A DNA stretch of 64,000 bases. It comes from Chloracidobacterium sp. GTDB taxonomy: Bacteria > Acidobacteriota > Blastocatellia > Pyrinomonadales > Pyrinomonadaceae. Positions 51,422 through 60,811 of the stretch are shown piece after piece. The notes beneath the pieces were generated by a model. It ran no database searches, had not been told where the DNA came from, and saw only the letters and a program-made list of their open reading frames with translations. Position numbers and translations under genes: made by a program. Numbering within the stretch: position 1 is the stretch's first letter; each line of letters starts with the position of its first letter. The stretch is from NCBI GenBank assembly GCA_016711345.1, contig JADJTD010000001.1:3536001-3600000 (forward strand), given 5' to 3'.

Positions 51422-51436
51422 AGGAAAATCGAACTT

Positions 51437-53077
51437 ATGCGTAAATTGATCCTTATCGTAATTGTCTTGTCGTTTTTTGCTATGGCGTCAAACTGCCGCC
51501 GCCGAGGCGGTGATGCGGTGACTGTAGCAATGCCTGAACAGTTTACGACTCTTGACACCTTGACGACAGTAAAATCCGATGCCGCCGCAGAACGGGTCAG
51601 AACTTTGATATTCAATTCGTTGGTTAGGAAGGATGCAAATTTCGATTATGTCGGCGAACTGGCAAGCGACATTAAAACCACGGAAGATGGAAAAACGATC
51701 ACTTTTACTCTTCGCGAGGGTGTAAAATTTCACAATGGCACAGTCTTAACCTCAGCCGATGTGAAATACACCCTTGACCAACTGCTCCAATCCAACGGCT
51801 ACAAGGCGGGCGGCTTTTTTGATACGGCGCCGGATACTTCGATAAATGTAGATTCAAACGCTCCGAAGACGGAACCAAAAAACGCAAATGCGAGCGTAGG
51901 AGCTGTTGTTAAGGTAAAGACAAAAAAGGTGCCCTATATGGACGGCGCGGTCGAGACGCCAGATCCCAAGACCGTCGTTATCAAAGTAGTCAGGCCATCA
52001 TTCAGGAACAAGATCTTGTCGAATTTGGTCGCAATACCGATCATTCCTGAAGGGACAATCGGTCAACAAAAAGAAACGCCGCTGGGCTCTGGACCATTTA
52101 AGTTTGTCAACCTTGACACATCTCAAAATATCCTAGAATTATCCGGAAACGCCGAATATTGGGATTCGGCTCCTAAAGTGCAAAAAATGCGGCTAAAGGT
52201 TCTTCCCGATGCTTCATCATTGCAAGCTGAACTCCAAGCCGGGACAGTTGATCTCGCTCCTAATCCGTCAAATCTGCCACCGGATATGATCAATTCGATG
52301 GGACAATCGGTCAACCTTAAGGTCGATAAGTTTGACGGTTCTAATATTCAGTACCTTCTTTTCAATACTAAGGAGGGGCCGCTTGCAAATGTGCAGATTC
52401 GTCAGGCGATAGGTTATGCAATAGATCGAAAGAAAATAGTTTCGGACTTATTGCTGAATCAGGTTCGAATTGCAGATGCCGTTCTGCCTCCTGAGTCGTG
52501 GGCATTTTCGCCTGGTACGCAGTACACTTACGATCCAGCAAAGGCACAGCAGCTACTTCAAGAGGCTGGTTATAATAATGAACCCATTGTTTTCAAATAC
52601 CGCGCTGGTGGAGCAGCTACCAGTCAATATTCTCAAGTAATACAAAGTTCTCTTGCGGAAATCGGAATGAATATTCAGATTGAAACATTGGATGGACCCA
52701 CCCTTACCCAGCAGTTGGGATTGGGTCAATTTCAGATGTATACAGGTATTTGGGTAGGCGGCAACACTGACACGATCTTTTTGCGCGATCTTTTCAGCTC
52801 AGCGAAAATTCCGATTCCGGAACTTGTGTCTTGCTGTAATCGTGGCCGTTATGTTAATTCAGAGGTCGATAAACTAATCGATGATGCTGAAAATACGACA
52901 GACAAAGCCACAGCGAAAGCCCTATACACAAAAACCTGGAATATGATCAGCAACGACCTGCCCATGTTGCCATTATGGTATCCTGCAAATATCGTCGTTT
53001 CCAACAAACGCATCGGCAATATAAAAATGAGCGGCAGTGGCGATTGGGTCTTTTTGAAAGACATCACCGCTCAATAG
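51437..53077 (+). CDS. Oligopeptide/dipeptide-type ABC substrate-binding protein
   Basis: A 546-residue SBP_bac_5 family protein. An N-terminal hydrophobic segment ends in ASNC, a weak lipobox. LREGVKFHNGTVLTSADVKYTLDQL, GSGPFKFV and the IRQAIGYAIDRKKI segments are typical. It binds peptides, or muropeptides given the NagZ neighbour, for import. There are no permease or ATPase genes next to it in the window, so it is an orphan component or works with a distant transporter. Confidence 0.85.
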   Translation: MRKLILIVIVLSFFAMASNCRRRGGDAVTVAMPEQFTTLDTLTTVKSDAAAERVRTLIFNSLVRKDANFDYVGELASDIKTTEDGKTITFTLREGVKFHNGTVLTSADVKYTLDQLLQSNGYKAGGFFDTAPDTSINVDSNAPKTEPKNANASVGAVVKVKTKKVPYMDGAVETPDPKTVVIKVVRPSFRNKILSNLVAIPIIPEGTIGQQKETPLGSGPFKFVNLDTSQNILELSGNAEYWDSAPKVQKMRLKVLPDASSLQAELQAGTVDLAPNPSNLPPDMINSMGQSVNLKVDKFDGSNIQYLLFNTKEGPLANVQIRQAIGYAIDRKKIVSDLLLNQVRIADAVLPPESWAFSPGTQYTYDPAKAQQLLQEAGYNNEPIVFKYRAGGAATSQYSQVIQSSLAEIGMNIQIETLDGPTLTQQLGLGQFQMYTGIWVGGNTDTIFLRDLFSSAKIPIPELVSCCNRGRYVNSEVDKLIDDAENTTDKATAKALYTKTWNMISNDLPMLPLWYPANIVVSNKRIGNIKMSGSGDWVFLKDITAQ

Positions 53078-53101
53078 TTAAACTATTGCAGGGTGTATAA
53101 C

Positions 53102-53129
53102 TTGACAATTTCGGAGCAGTCGGTAAAAT
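53102..53129 (+). promoter_or_regulatory. Promoter of tRNA-Gly
   Basis: TTGACA (53102-53107), 16 bases, TAAAAT (53124-53129), 13 bases before the tRNA start. Confidence 0.6.
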
Positions 53130-53142
53130 TATTGTTTGCCAA

Positions 53143-53217
53143 GCGGGAGTAGCTCAGTGGTAGAGCGCGACCTTGCCAAGGTCGAAGTCGCGAGTTCAAA
53201 TCTCGTCTCCCGCTCCA
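53143..53217 (+). tRNA. tRNA-Gly (anticodon GCC)
   Basis: 75 bases including the encoded CCA. Acceptor stem GCGGGAG pairs with CTCCCGC, anticodon loop is CTTGCCAAG with GCC, T-loop GTTCAAATC. Fold is complete. Confidence 0.96.
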
Positions 53218-53231
53218 GTTTTGAAAGGAGA

Positions 53232-53289
53232 AAGGCGAAAGGATAAAGGAGAAAGTGATTCGCTTGCTCAATCTTTATCCTTTCGCCTT
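53232..53289. repeat. 17-bp inverted repeat between the two tRNAs
   Basis: Arms 53232-53248 and 53273-53289 (AAGGCGAAAGGATAAAG) are perfectly complementary. It could act as a processing or termination signal; no T-tract follows on the plus strand. Confidence 0.75.
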
Positions 53290-53309
53290 CATCCTTTAAC
53301 CTTCGGTTC

Positions 53310-53384
<75 letters not shown>

Positions 53385-53509
53385 ATTAGATTCAACGACT
53401 CAAAGCGGCCAAGATGGCTGCTTTTTCTTTTGATGTATCGGTAGATCTTATACGTTTCACCTAAACTTTTTAGATCGAACATCGTACTATAAGCTTGAAC
53501 AAGCGAAAA

Positions 53510-54211
53510 ATGAATTACCGACCCAACTTGATACAGAAGATATATTTTCATGTCATGATCGCCGTGATGGCACTAGCTTGCGTTTTCGTCATACCTGTCA
53601 ACGGTCAGAGTGACACAAAACAAGTGCCCATTGTGGTTCGACCCGGCGCTCCTGGGCAGCCAACCAAAACTCTGCCGCCTTCAACACGAGCCCAGTTGCC
53701 GCCGACTTCTAAGAAAGATGTTGAGTTTATGCAGGGTATGATCATGCATCACGCTCAGGCAGTTGAGATGGTGGAACTAATGGATTCGCGTGTTGATAGT
53801 AAAGAACTTCGTCTTCTCGGAGCACGTATTAGTCATTCGCAAGCGGAAGAGATGAGGTTTATGGAACGCTGGCTTGCGGTTCGAGGCGAATCCGCGTCAA
53901 TGCAGATGGCCGGAGATATGCATCATCATATGCCAGGAATGGACATGTCGAGTCATAACATGCTTATGCCCGGAATGCTCACGCCAAAACAGATGGACGC
54001 TCTCAAAAATGCAAAGGGCAAGGAGTTTGATAGGCTGTTTTTGGCGGGAATGATACAGCATCACGAGGGTGCATTAGTGATGGTAAAAGAGCTTGTTGAA
54101 AAGCCAGGAACGGCGCAAGATTCTGAAGTTTTCAATTTCATTACAGATGTGGACAGCGGCCAACGTGCCGAGATCAGGATCATGCAGAAAATGTTAGGTA
54201 AAAATCGCTAG
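53510..54211 (+). CDS. DUF305 family exported protein
   Basis: A 233-residue protein with a signal peptide (YFHVMIAVMALACVFVIPVNG). A proline-rich linker leads to a DUF305 ferritin-like helix pair: FMQGMIMHHAQAVEM and FLAGMIQHHEGALVMV each carry the M-x-x-HH signature. Between them is a His/Met-rich stretch (MHHHMPGMDM) that could bind copper. The start ATG at 53510 follows a 15-base TTG alternative. It is the first gene of a four-gene exported-protein operon; its stop overlaps the following GTG. Confidence 0.85.
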   Translation: MNYRPNLIQKIYFHVMIAVMALACVFVIPVNGQSDTKQVPIVVRPGAPGQPTKTLPPSTRAQLPPTSKKDVEFMQGMIMHHAQAVEMVELMDSRVDSKELRLLGARISHSQAEEMRFMERWLAVRGESASMQMAGDMHHHMPGMDMSSHNMLMPGMLTPKQMDALKNAKGKEFDRLFLAGMIQHHEGALVMVKELVEKPGTAQDSEVFNFITDVDSGQRAEIRIMQKMLGKNR

Positions 54212-54222
54212 TGGAGAAAACT

Positions 54223-56154
54223 ATGAATCGCACAAACAACATTCGTCTTATATTCGGGTCGGTACTTTTGCTTTTATTTTTTGTGGTTGGTGCTACGGCA
54301 CAAAACGAAAACCCATTCGCACCACAGCCCGCTCCGCCATTGCCGGCGGGAATGACGGGCTCTAACCCTAACGATCCCCGTACCAAACTTTCGCCAGGGC
54401 TTTATGACGCAGGTGAAGCGGCCTTTGGCATTAGACATCTGGCGCTATTAAAAAAGCCAGGTGCTTTTGATCTCGGTGTCGATCCAAACAGCCCGAAAGT
54501 TGGCACCGCTTTGGGTGCGATGGGGATTGGCGATGCGTCCATGGTTCCCGCTCAAATGCGGATGGCTATCGCCGGTCTCGCATTCGCAAACTCCGACCTC
54601 GCGTTTCAAGGTAACCACCTGTTTCTTGGCAATTTTTATGGGATGAATATCTACGACATTTCCGATCCCGCGAAGACACAATTAGTGACTTCTATGCTTT
54701 GTCCGGGAGGACAGGGAGATGTCTCGGTTTACAAAAATCTGATGTTCATGTCGGTCGAGATGCCAAACGGCCGGCTCGATTGCGGTTCGCAAGGATTTTC
54801 GCCTGATCCTCCACCCGCAGCTGGACAGCAGCCTGGATTGCCTTCCGCCCAAAAAGATCGCTTTCGCGGAGTGAGAATATTCGACATTAGCGACATCAAA
54901 AATCCGAGACAGGTCGGCGCAGTGCAAACCTGTCGCGGTTCGCACACGCATACGTTAGTTGTTCCTCAGAATGATAAAGACCACGTTTACATTTACGTGT
55001 CGGGAACATCGTTCGTTCGTCAGAACGAAGAGCTCGCCGGATGTTCGGATGGCGATCCGGCCAAAGATAAGGAATCCGCTCGTTTTCGTATCGACATCAT
55101 CAAAGTGCCGCTAAATGCACCAAAGGACGCGAAGATAGTTTCGACGCCGCGCATTTTCGGTGACGAAAAGACCGGCGCGATCAACGCCCTAACCGACGGC
55201 GGTTCGCACGACAATAAAGGTCGTCCCGTAGAAACCGATCAATGCCACGATATAACGGTATATTCACAACTCGGACTCGCGGCCGGTGCCTGCTCAGGTA
55301 ACGGCATATTGCTTGACATCAAAGATCCCGCAAACCCGAAACGCCTGGATGCCGTGAACGACAAGAATTACGCATATTGGCATTCGGCCGCGTTTTCAAA
55401 TGATGGCAAGAAAGTCGTTTTTACCGACGAATGGGGTGGCGGAATGGGAGCTCGCTGTCGCGAGAGCGATCCTAATGTCTGGGGGGCCGACTCGATCTTT
55501 CATCTGGAGAATAACAAGCTGAAGTTTGCTAGCTACTATAAGCTGCCAGCCGCTCAGAGCGACAGCGAGAACTGTGTAGCTCACAACGGTTCGCTCGTTC
55601 CTGTTCCCGGCCGAGATATTAAAATACAGGCTTGGTACCAAGGCGGCATCTCGTTAGTTGACTTCACCGATGCCGATCACCCTATCGAGATCGGATATCA
55701 TGATCGCGGCCCGATCTACAAAGACATGCTTGTGCTTGGCGGTTCGTGGTCGTCATACTGGTACAACGGAAAGATATATTCGTCTGAGATCGCACGCGGA
55801 CTCGATATATTTGAACTGACCCCGACAAAATTCCTGACCCAGAATGAGATCGATGCCGCTAACTCAAGAAATTTTTCCAGACTCAATGTTCAGAGCCAAT
55901 CAAAACTTGAGTGGCCTCGTAGATTGGTTGTAGCAAAAGCATATGTCGATCAACTGGAGCGTTCAAAATCGATGACGGCGGATAAGATCGCTACCTTGAG
56001 GTCTGCTATTCAGAAGGCTGAGAGCGAGAAAAAACCAGGAAAACTCAGCGGTTTCGCGAAATCGCTCGAAAAAAGGGCCATTGGGACGAAGAGTTCGATA
56101 GATGCATCCAGAATGCGTGCATTGGCCGATATCCTTAAGCGGCCGGTATTTTAA
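54223..56154 (+). CDS. LVIVD-repeat exported protein
   Basis: A 643-residue protein with a signal peptide (LIFGSVLLLLFFVVGATAQ) and repeated beta-propeller-like blades with the pattern NIYDISDPAKTQLVTS, VRIFDISDIKNPRQVGAV, ISLVDFTDADHPIEIGYH. These are LVIVD repeats, often found in secreted or surface proteins; no enzymatic residues are recognised. The start is the ATG at 54223 with GGAG six bases upstream rather than the GTG at 54211. It is followed by the Tat-TldD gene, ten bases away. Confidence 0.78.
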   Translation: MNRTNNIRLIFGSVLLLLFFVVGATAQNENPFAPQPAPPLPAGMTGSNPNDPRTKLSPGLYDAGEAAFGIRHLALLKKPGAFDLGVDPNSPKVGTALGAMGIGDASMVPAQMRMAIAGLAFANSDLAFQGNHLFLGNFYGMNIYDISDPAKTQLVTSMLCPGGQGDVSVYKNLMFMSVEMPNGRLDCGSQGFSPDPPPAAGQQPGLPSAQKDRFRGVRIFDISDIKNPRQVGAVQTCRGSHTHTLVVPQNDKDHVYIYVSGTSFVRQNEELAGCSDGDPAKDKESARFRIDIIKVPLNAPKDAKIVSTPRIFGDEKTGAINALTDGGSHDNKGRPVETDQCHDITVYSQLGLAAGACSGNGILLDIKDPANPKRLDAVNDKNYAYWHSAAFSNDGKKVVFTDEWGGGMGARCRESDPNVWGADSIFHLENNKLKFASYYKLPAAQSDSENCVAHNGSLVPVPGRDIKIQAWYQGGISLVDFTDADHPIEIGYHDRGPIYKDMLVLGGSWSSYWYNGKIYSSEIARGLDIFELTPTKFLTQNEIDAANSRNFSRLNVQSQSKLEWPRRLVVAKAYVDQLERSKSMTADKIATLRSAIQKAESEKKPGKLSGFAKSLEKRAIGTKSSIDASRMRALADILKRPVF

Positions 56155-56164
56155 GGAGAATAAA

Positions 56165-57757
56165 ATGTTCGTTTCCCGACGTGATTTTATAAAAACTGCA
56201 GGTTTGAGCCTCGGCGTTGCTGCTCTGCCGGCGTGGGCGTACGAGGCCCAAACCGTTGCATACTTGGGCCTTGACAAAAATGCACTTGCCGACGCGGCCC
56301 TTGCCACGGCAAAGAAACTTGGTGCGAGTTATGCGGACATCCGCATAAACCGCTATCGAGTCGAGGCTGTTAGTACTCGTGAGCGACAGGTGCAGAATGT
56401 TTCGAGCGGCCAGAATTTTGGCTTTGGCGTACGAGTCTTAATAAATGGAACGTGGGGCTTCGCCAGCAGTCCGATCGTCACGCTCGATGAGGTCAAACGT
56501 GTGACAACTGAAGCCGCCGCCATCGCTAAGGCTAACTCCGTGATAACCGGTAAGAAGGTCGAACTTGTGCCAACGCCAAGAGTTGTCACGGGTTGGAAAA
56601 GTTCCTTTGAAAAAGATCCGTTCGATGTTCCGGTTGATGAAAAAACAGCGATCCTTTTGAAAATTAACGAGGCTGCCCTTGGCGTCAAAGGAATCAGTTT
56701 TGTGAGTTCGTCAATTGCGTCGGTGAATGAACAGAAGTATCTCGCAACGTCCGACGGTTCGCGGATCGAACAGTACATAATTCGCACAAATCCCAGTTTT
56801 ACAGCGACGGCAACAAACCGTGCGACCGGTGATTTTCAATCTGTGGATTCGTTGCGCGAACCGCAGCAGATCGGCTTTGAGTACATGACGAAGCACGATT
56901 GGACAGCCGAGGCCAAAACTGCCGCCGAGCACGCTGTTATGAAGCTCTCTGCTCCGACGGTGGCTCCTGGCAAATACGATCTCGTGCTGCATCCGTCGCA
57001 TTTATGGCTGACGATCCACGAAAGCGTCGGCCACCCTACAGAGCTTGATCGCGCATTACTGTGGGAAGCAAACTATGCGGGTACGAGTTTCTTGACACCC
57101 GACAAAACGGGCAAGTTGCAATTTGGCTCGAAGATGGTTAATTTTGTTGCCGACCGCACACAGCCGTTGGGAATGGCGACCGTCGGTTATGATGACGAAG
57201 CTGTTCCGGGCCAAAGTTGGCACCTCGTAAAGGACGGCGTTTTTGTCGATTGGCAAACTACACGCGACACGGCAAAACTCGTGGGCAAATCGAGATCGTA
57301 TGGCTGTCTGCACGCCGATAGTTGGGGCAGCGTTCCCTTTCCGCGTATGCCGAATGTATCGCTCACTCCGTCAAAAGAAAACGTCTCTCAAGACGATCTG
57401 ATCGCCGGTGTTGAAAAAGGGATTTTGATCTACGGCAACGGCAGCTATTCGATCGACCAGCAGCGTTATAATTTTCAATTTGGCGGCCAGACGTTTTGGG
57501 AGATCAAGAACGGCAAAGTCACAGGAATGCTCCGCGACGTGGCGTATCAATCGCGAACAACGGATTTCTGGGGCTCGCTCGATGGTTTGGGTGGACAGAG
57601 CACATACGAAATACCCGGTTCGGCAAATGATGGCAAGGGTCAGCCAAGCCAGTCAAACGCGGTCTCGCACGGCTGCCCAGCGGCGAGATTCAGGAATATC
57701 AATGTGCTGAATACCGCATCGGGTACGAACGCGGATGCAGCGGAGGATCACGAATAA
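56165..57757 (+). CDS. tldD: TldD family metalloprotease, Tat-exported
   Basis: A 530-residue TldD/PmbA family protein. The N-terminus is a textbook twin-arginine signal, SRRDFIKTAGLSLGVAALPAWA, so the enzyme should be periplasmic or outside the cell, unlike classical cytoplasmic TldD. The zinc motif HESVGH (HExxxH) lies at about residue 286 and is followed by ELDRALLWEANYAGTSF. TldD works with PmbA/TldE to cut peptides. AAGGAG stands five bases before the ATG at 56165. The stop overlaps the PmbA start (TAATG), so translation is coupled. Confidence 0.9.
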   Translation: MFVSRRDFIKTAGLSLGVAALPAWAYEAQTVAYLGLDKNALADAALATAKKLGASYADIRINRYRVEAVSTRERQVQNVSSGQNFGFGVRVLINGTWGFASSPIVTLDEVKRVTTEAAAIAKANSVITGKKVELVPTPRVVTGWKSSFEKDPFDVPVDEKTAILLKINEAALGVKGISFVSSSIASVNEQKYLATSDGSRIEQYIIRTNPSFTATATNRATGDFQSVDSLREPQQIGFEYMTKHDWTAEAKTAAEHAVMKLSAPTVAPGKYDLVLHPSHLWLTIHESVGHPTELDRALLWEANYAGTSFLTPDKTGKLQFGSKMVNFVADRTQPLGMATVGYDDEAVPGQSWHLVKDGVFVDWQTTRDTAKLVGKSRSYGCLHADSWGSVPFPRMPNVSLTPSKENVSQDDLIAGVEKGILIYGNGSYSIDQQRYNFQFGGQTFWEIKNGKVTGMLRDVAYQSRTTDFWGSLDGLGGQSTYEIPGSANDGKGQPSQSNAVSHGCPAARFRNINVLNTASGTNADAAEDHE

Positions 57758-59100
57758 TGTTGTTAACCGAAACTGAAGTAAGGTCATTGACTGAAAAGAT
57801 CCTCTCTATGGTCAAAGCTGACGATGCGTCGGCGAATGTCGGCAGTAGTAAGCAGTCGCACCTGAGGTTTGCTGCAAACAATGTTCTCACTAGCGGGACA
57901 CGCATAAGCCGCACGGCCAGCATAGCGGTATGGATCGGCGGTAAACGCGGGTCTGCATCGACAAATGATCTCGATGACGCCAGCCTTCGCGCAATGGTCG
58001 ACCAGGCGGAAAAGATCGCCCGCACTGCACCGACCGACCGCGAATACGTTCCCACGCTGGGACGTCAGACATACAAACCGGTCAACAGCTACTTTGAAGC
58101 AACGGCAACTCTTTCGCTCACAGATCGTGCAAAACAGGTCGGTGCGATCCTCGCCGAGTTTGAAAAAAACAAAGTGATGGGAGCAGGTTTTCACAACGCC
58201 AATTCTCAGGCCGGCGGCAGCGCGACGAAGAACGGCAACTTTGAATTTGAGCGTTCGACCGGCGTCGGACTGTCGATTACTGCAAGAACGCCGGACGGCC
58301 AAAGCTCAGGCTATTTTCTCCGCAGTCATAACGACATTGCAAAGCTCGACACGATGCGCATCGCCCGCGAATCTATCCGCAAAGCACTCGAAGGTAAAAA
58401 TCCCCGGGCGATCGATCCCGGTGTTTATACGGTCATTCTCGAGCCGCAGGCGGTTGCCGATCTGCTTGGAGGCTTTGGCTTCGGATTTAACGCAAGGACG
58501 GCCGAGGAAGGCCGCAGCGCATTTTCGGCGCCGGGCGGAAAGACAAAGCTTGGTGAAAAGATATTTGACGAAAAGGTGACTATCTATAGTGACCCGTGGC
58601 ATCCTGAACTTCCCGGCTCGCAATCAGCTCAAGGCGGTATTCCCGCTCAGCGTATTGAAATGGTGAAAGACGGTGTCCTGAAAAATTTGCAATACAATCG
58701 TTTCTGGGCCAAGCAGAAAAACGTAGAGCCAACGCCCGGACCCGTAAATACGATCATGGAAACGAACGGCCCAAGCAGCACACTCGAACAAATGATAGCT
58801 TCAACCGAACGCGGCATCCTCGTCAGCCGGCTTTGGTATATCCGTCAAACCGATCCGCGCACTGCGAGCAGCACCGGATTAACGCGAGACGGTGTTTGGT
58901 GGATCGAGAATGGCAAGATCGCGTATCCGCTCAAGAATTTCAGATTCAATCAATCTACCATCAAGATGCTCGCGCCAGGCAACGTGCTGATGGTCGGCAA
59001 ATCCGAGCGCGTTGGCTCAAGCGAAGGCGGCGGAGGCTCATTACTACCTGCGCTAAAGCTAAAGGAATTTAACTTCACTTCGCAATCTGAGGCTGTCTAA
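57757..59100 (+). CDS. pmbA: PmbA/TldE-like metalloprotease subunit
   Basis: A 447-residue PmbA/TldE homologue, the second subunit of the TldD-TldE protease. It has the family's N-terminal LRFAANNVLTSGTRISR, the core PVNTIMETNGPSS region and no HExxxH, as expected of TldE. It has no obvious signal peptide, although its partner does; it may be carried across with TldD by the Tat system, or act only inside the cell. Convergent with korB. Confidence 0.87.
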   Translation: MLLTETEVRSLTEKILSMVKADDASANVGSSKQSHLRFAANNVLTSGTRISRTASIAVWIGGKRGSASTNDLDDASLRAMVDQAEKIARTAPTDREYVPTLGRQTYKPVNSYFEATATLSLTDRAKQVGAILAEFEKNKVMGAGFHNANSQAGGSATKNGNFEFERSTGVGLSITARTPDGQSSGYFLRSHNDIAKLDTMRIARESIRKALEGKNPRAIDPGVYTVILEPQAVADLLGGFGFGFNARTAEEGRSAFSAPGGKTKLGEKIFDEKVTIYSDPWHPELPGSQSAQGGIPAQRIEMVKDGVLKNLQYNRFWAKQKNVEPTPGPVNTIMETNGPSSTLEQMIASTERGILVSRLWYIRQTDPRTASSTGLTRDGVWWIENGKIAYPLKNFRFNQSTIKMLAPGNVLMVGKSERVGSSEGGGGSLLPALKLKEFNFTSQSEAV

Positions 59101-59107
59101 AATACAA

Positions 59108-59185
59108 TTTAGCCACGAATGACAAGACTAGCACGAATAAAATAAATAATTCGTGCCATTTGTGACATTCGTGGCTAAAAAGTTT
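59108..59185. terminator. Bidirectional terminator between pmbA and korB
   Basis: Outer perfect 14-bp arms (59108-59121 with 59166-59179) enclose an inner 8-bp pair (59131-59138 with 59149-59156). T-rich flanks occur on both sides. The arms begin TTTAGCCACGAA, similar to the accA/ssb terminator. Confidence 0.8.
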
Positions 59186-59187
59186 TA

Positions 59188-60240
59188 CTAACGAAGTGAG
59201 GAGTTAAGTTTAAACAGTGCATCCGAGCCTGGACATAAAATTTCTTTACTGAGTTTATTCAAAGGCTGTTCGCTCGTCGCGAGCATATCGTGCAGGTCGT
59301 TGCAATCGTCATCAATATAGAGCAGGCCGGTTAATATCTCCCCTTTTTGCTTTGCCCGCTGCATCGCATTGATCGCAGAGAATTGATTCATCGGATCCCA
59401 ATCTTTTTGCAGTTTGTGCAGCCGTATCTCCGACCCGTCGTGCATTGTTATGTCTGATATGTCGCCAGCTTCGTAACTCGCTGTGATCTCACGCATCAGC
59501 GGCACAAAATCCATGGTCGATGTTGCCTCGACGTGTTCGCGAACGTAATCGTACGATTTTGTTGAGCCAGTATTGTTGTTGAATGTCACGCAAGGCGAGA
59601 TAACATTCAAAAAAGCAAACCCTTTATGCTTCATCGCGGCTTTGAGCAAGGGCGTGAGCTGTTCTTTGTCGCCGGAGAAGCTCTGACCGACAAATGTCGC
59701 TCCAAGTTCAATTGCGAGGCTTGCAAGGTCTATCGCCTCGAATAAATTGACGCTTCCAGCTTTGCTTTTCGATCCTGCGTCTGCGGTCGCGGAATCCTGG
59801 CCTTTTGTCAGGCCATAGCAGCCGTTGTTCATCACGAGGTAAACCATATTCAGGTTTCGCCTCACGACATGCACGAACTGCCCCATCCCGATCGAAGCCG
59901 TGTCGCCGTCACCCGAGACGCCAAAATAGATCAGGTCGCGGTTCGCGAGATTCGCTCCAGTTGCAACGCTGGGCATACGCCCATGCACCGAATTAAACCC
60001 GTGAGAGTTCGACAAAAAGTATGCCGGCGATTTCGAAGAACAGCCGATGCCCGATAGCTTAGCCACCTTGTGCGGCTCGATGTTCATCTCCCAACACGCC
60101 TGAACAATAGCCGCGTTAATAGAATCATGCCCGCACCCCGCACAAAGCGTCGAAAGCGAACCCTCATAATAATCGACCGTGTACCCAAGGTCGTTCTTCG
60201 GTAGTGCCGGATGTCGAAATGTTGATCGTAAGTAGGTCAT
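59188..60240 (-). CDS. korB: 2-oxoacid:ferredoxin oxidoreductase beta subunit
   Basis: A 350-residue thiamine-diphosphate-binding subunit. LCAGCGHDSINAAI and IGCSSKSPAY carry the cysteines, GDGDTASIGMGQF plus MVYLVMNNGCYGLTKGQ give the GDG-NN TPP motif. With the alpha-gamma subunit it oxidises a 2-oxoacid, probably 2-oxoglutarate, to acyl-CoA and reduced ferredoxin. It follows a secreted-protein gene rather than korA directly. Confidence 0.92.
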   Translation of the reverse strand: MTYLRSTFRHPALPKNDLGYTVDYYEGSLSTLCAGCGHDSINAAIVQACWEMNIEPHKVAKLSGIGCSSKSPAYFLSNSHGFNSVHGRMPSVATGANLANRDLIYFGVSGDGDTASIGMGQFVHVVRRNLNMVYLVMNNGCYGLTKGQDSATADAGSKSKAGSVNLFEAIDLASLAIELGATFVGQSFSGDKEQLTPLLKAAMKHKGFAFLNVISPCVTFNNNTGSTKSYDYVREHVEATSTMDFVPLMREITASYEAGDISDITMHDGSEIRLHKLQKDWDPMNQFSAINAMQRAKQKGEILTGLLYIDDDCNDLHDMLATSEQPLNKLSKEILCPGSDALFKLNSSLR

Positions 60241-60250
60241 ACTGTTGTCG

Positions 60251-60811
60251 CTAGGTTGCTAACTCTATAATTTCCTTTGTGGCCTTTTGCCGAAAGCGGC
60301 TGTTATTCCATATGTATCGCGTTCGCGTAAATCGTTTCTGTTGCCCATCGGCTTCGTCCTTTTTCTGTGGTCCGAATAACTCGACTATGAGACTTCCTTT
60401 TTCGGAATACACTTCACGTAGACCTCCATCAGCCCGATCACCTGTCGAAAAAGACCACAACGGCGATGGACGTTCCGAACGAAGAGAATAAACATAAACT
60501 ACGCCAGGAATTGCCGACCCTCCAGTTTGAATGCTCATACTCACGATCGCTTCTTCGATTCCGTCTCCCGTAACGTCACCATATGTTACGCGACTCAGCG
60601 TGACGCCCATTTGATCCTTAGTGCATTTAAATTCACCGTTCGTCAAGGTAAATTTTCGCTTCGGTTGAACGGGGTCAATCATGTCCGGTGGCCAAGGATA
60701 TGTGAAGTTAGCAAAATCTACAGAGCGTATGGATTGTAGCTGTCCAGTAGAAGACAACACGAGACCCGCGAATAACAATAAAACAAAAACGAAAATTCGA
60801 CCGATGGTCAC
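60251..60811 (-). CDS. Exported protein of unknown function inside the kor operon
   Basis: A 186-residue protein with a signal peptide (IFVFVLLLFAGLVLSSTG). The mature part has the pattern YGDVTGDGIEEAIVSMSI, which matches an FG-GAP/VCBS calcium-loop repeat (DxxGDGxxE), then a beta-rich tail. Its start overlaps the korA stop by four bases (ATGA) and its stop lies ten bases before korB, so it is genuinely inside the operon. The role there is unclear. Confidence 0.7.
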   Translation of the reverse strand: MTIGRIFVFVLLLFAGLVLSSTGQLQSIRSVDFANFTYPWPPDMIDPVQPKRKFTLTNGEFKCTKDQMGVTLSRVTYGDVTGDGIEEAIVSMSIQTGGSAIPGVVYVYSLRSERPSPLWSFSTGDRADGGLREVYSEKGSLIVELFGPQKKDEADGQQKRFTRTRYIWNNSRFRQKATKEIIELAT

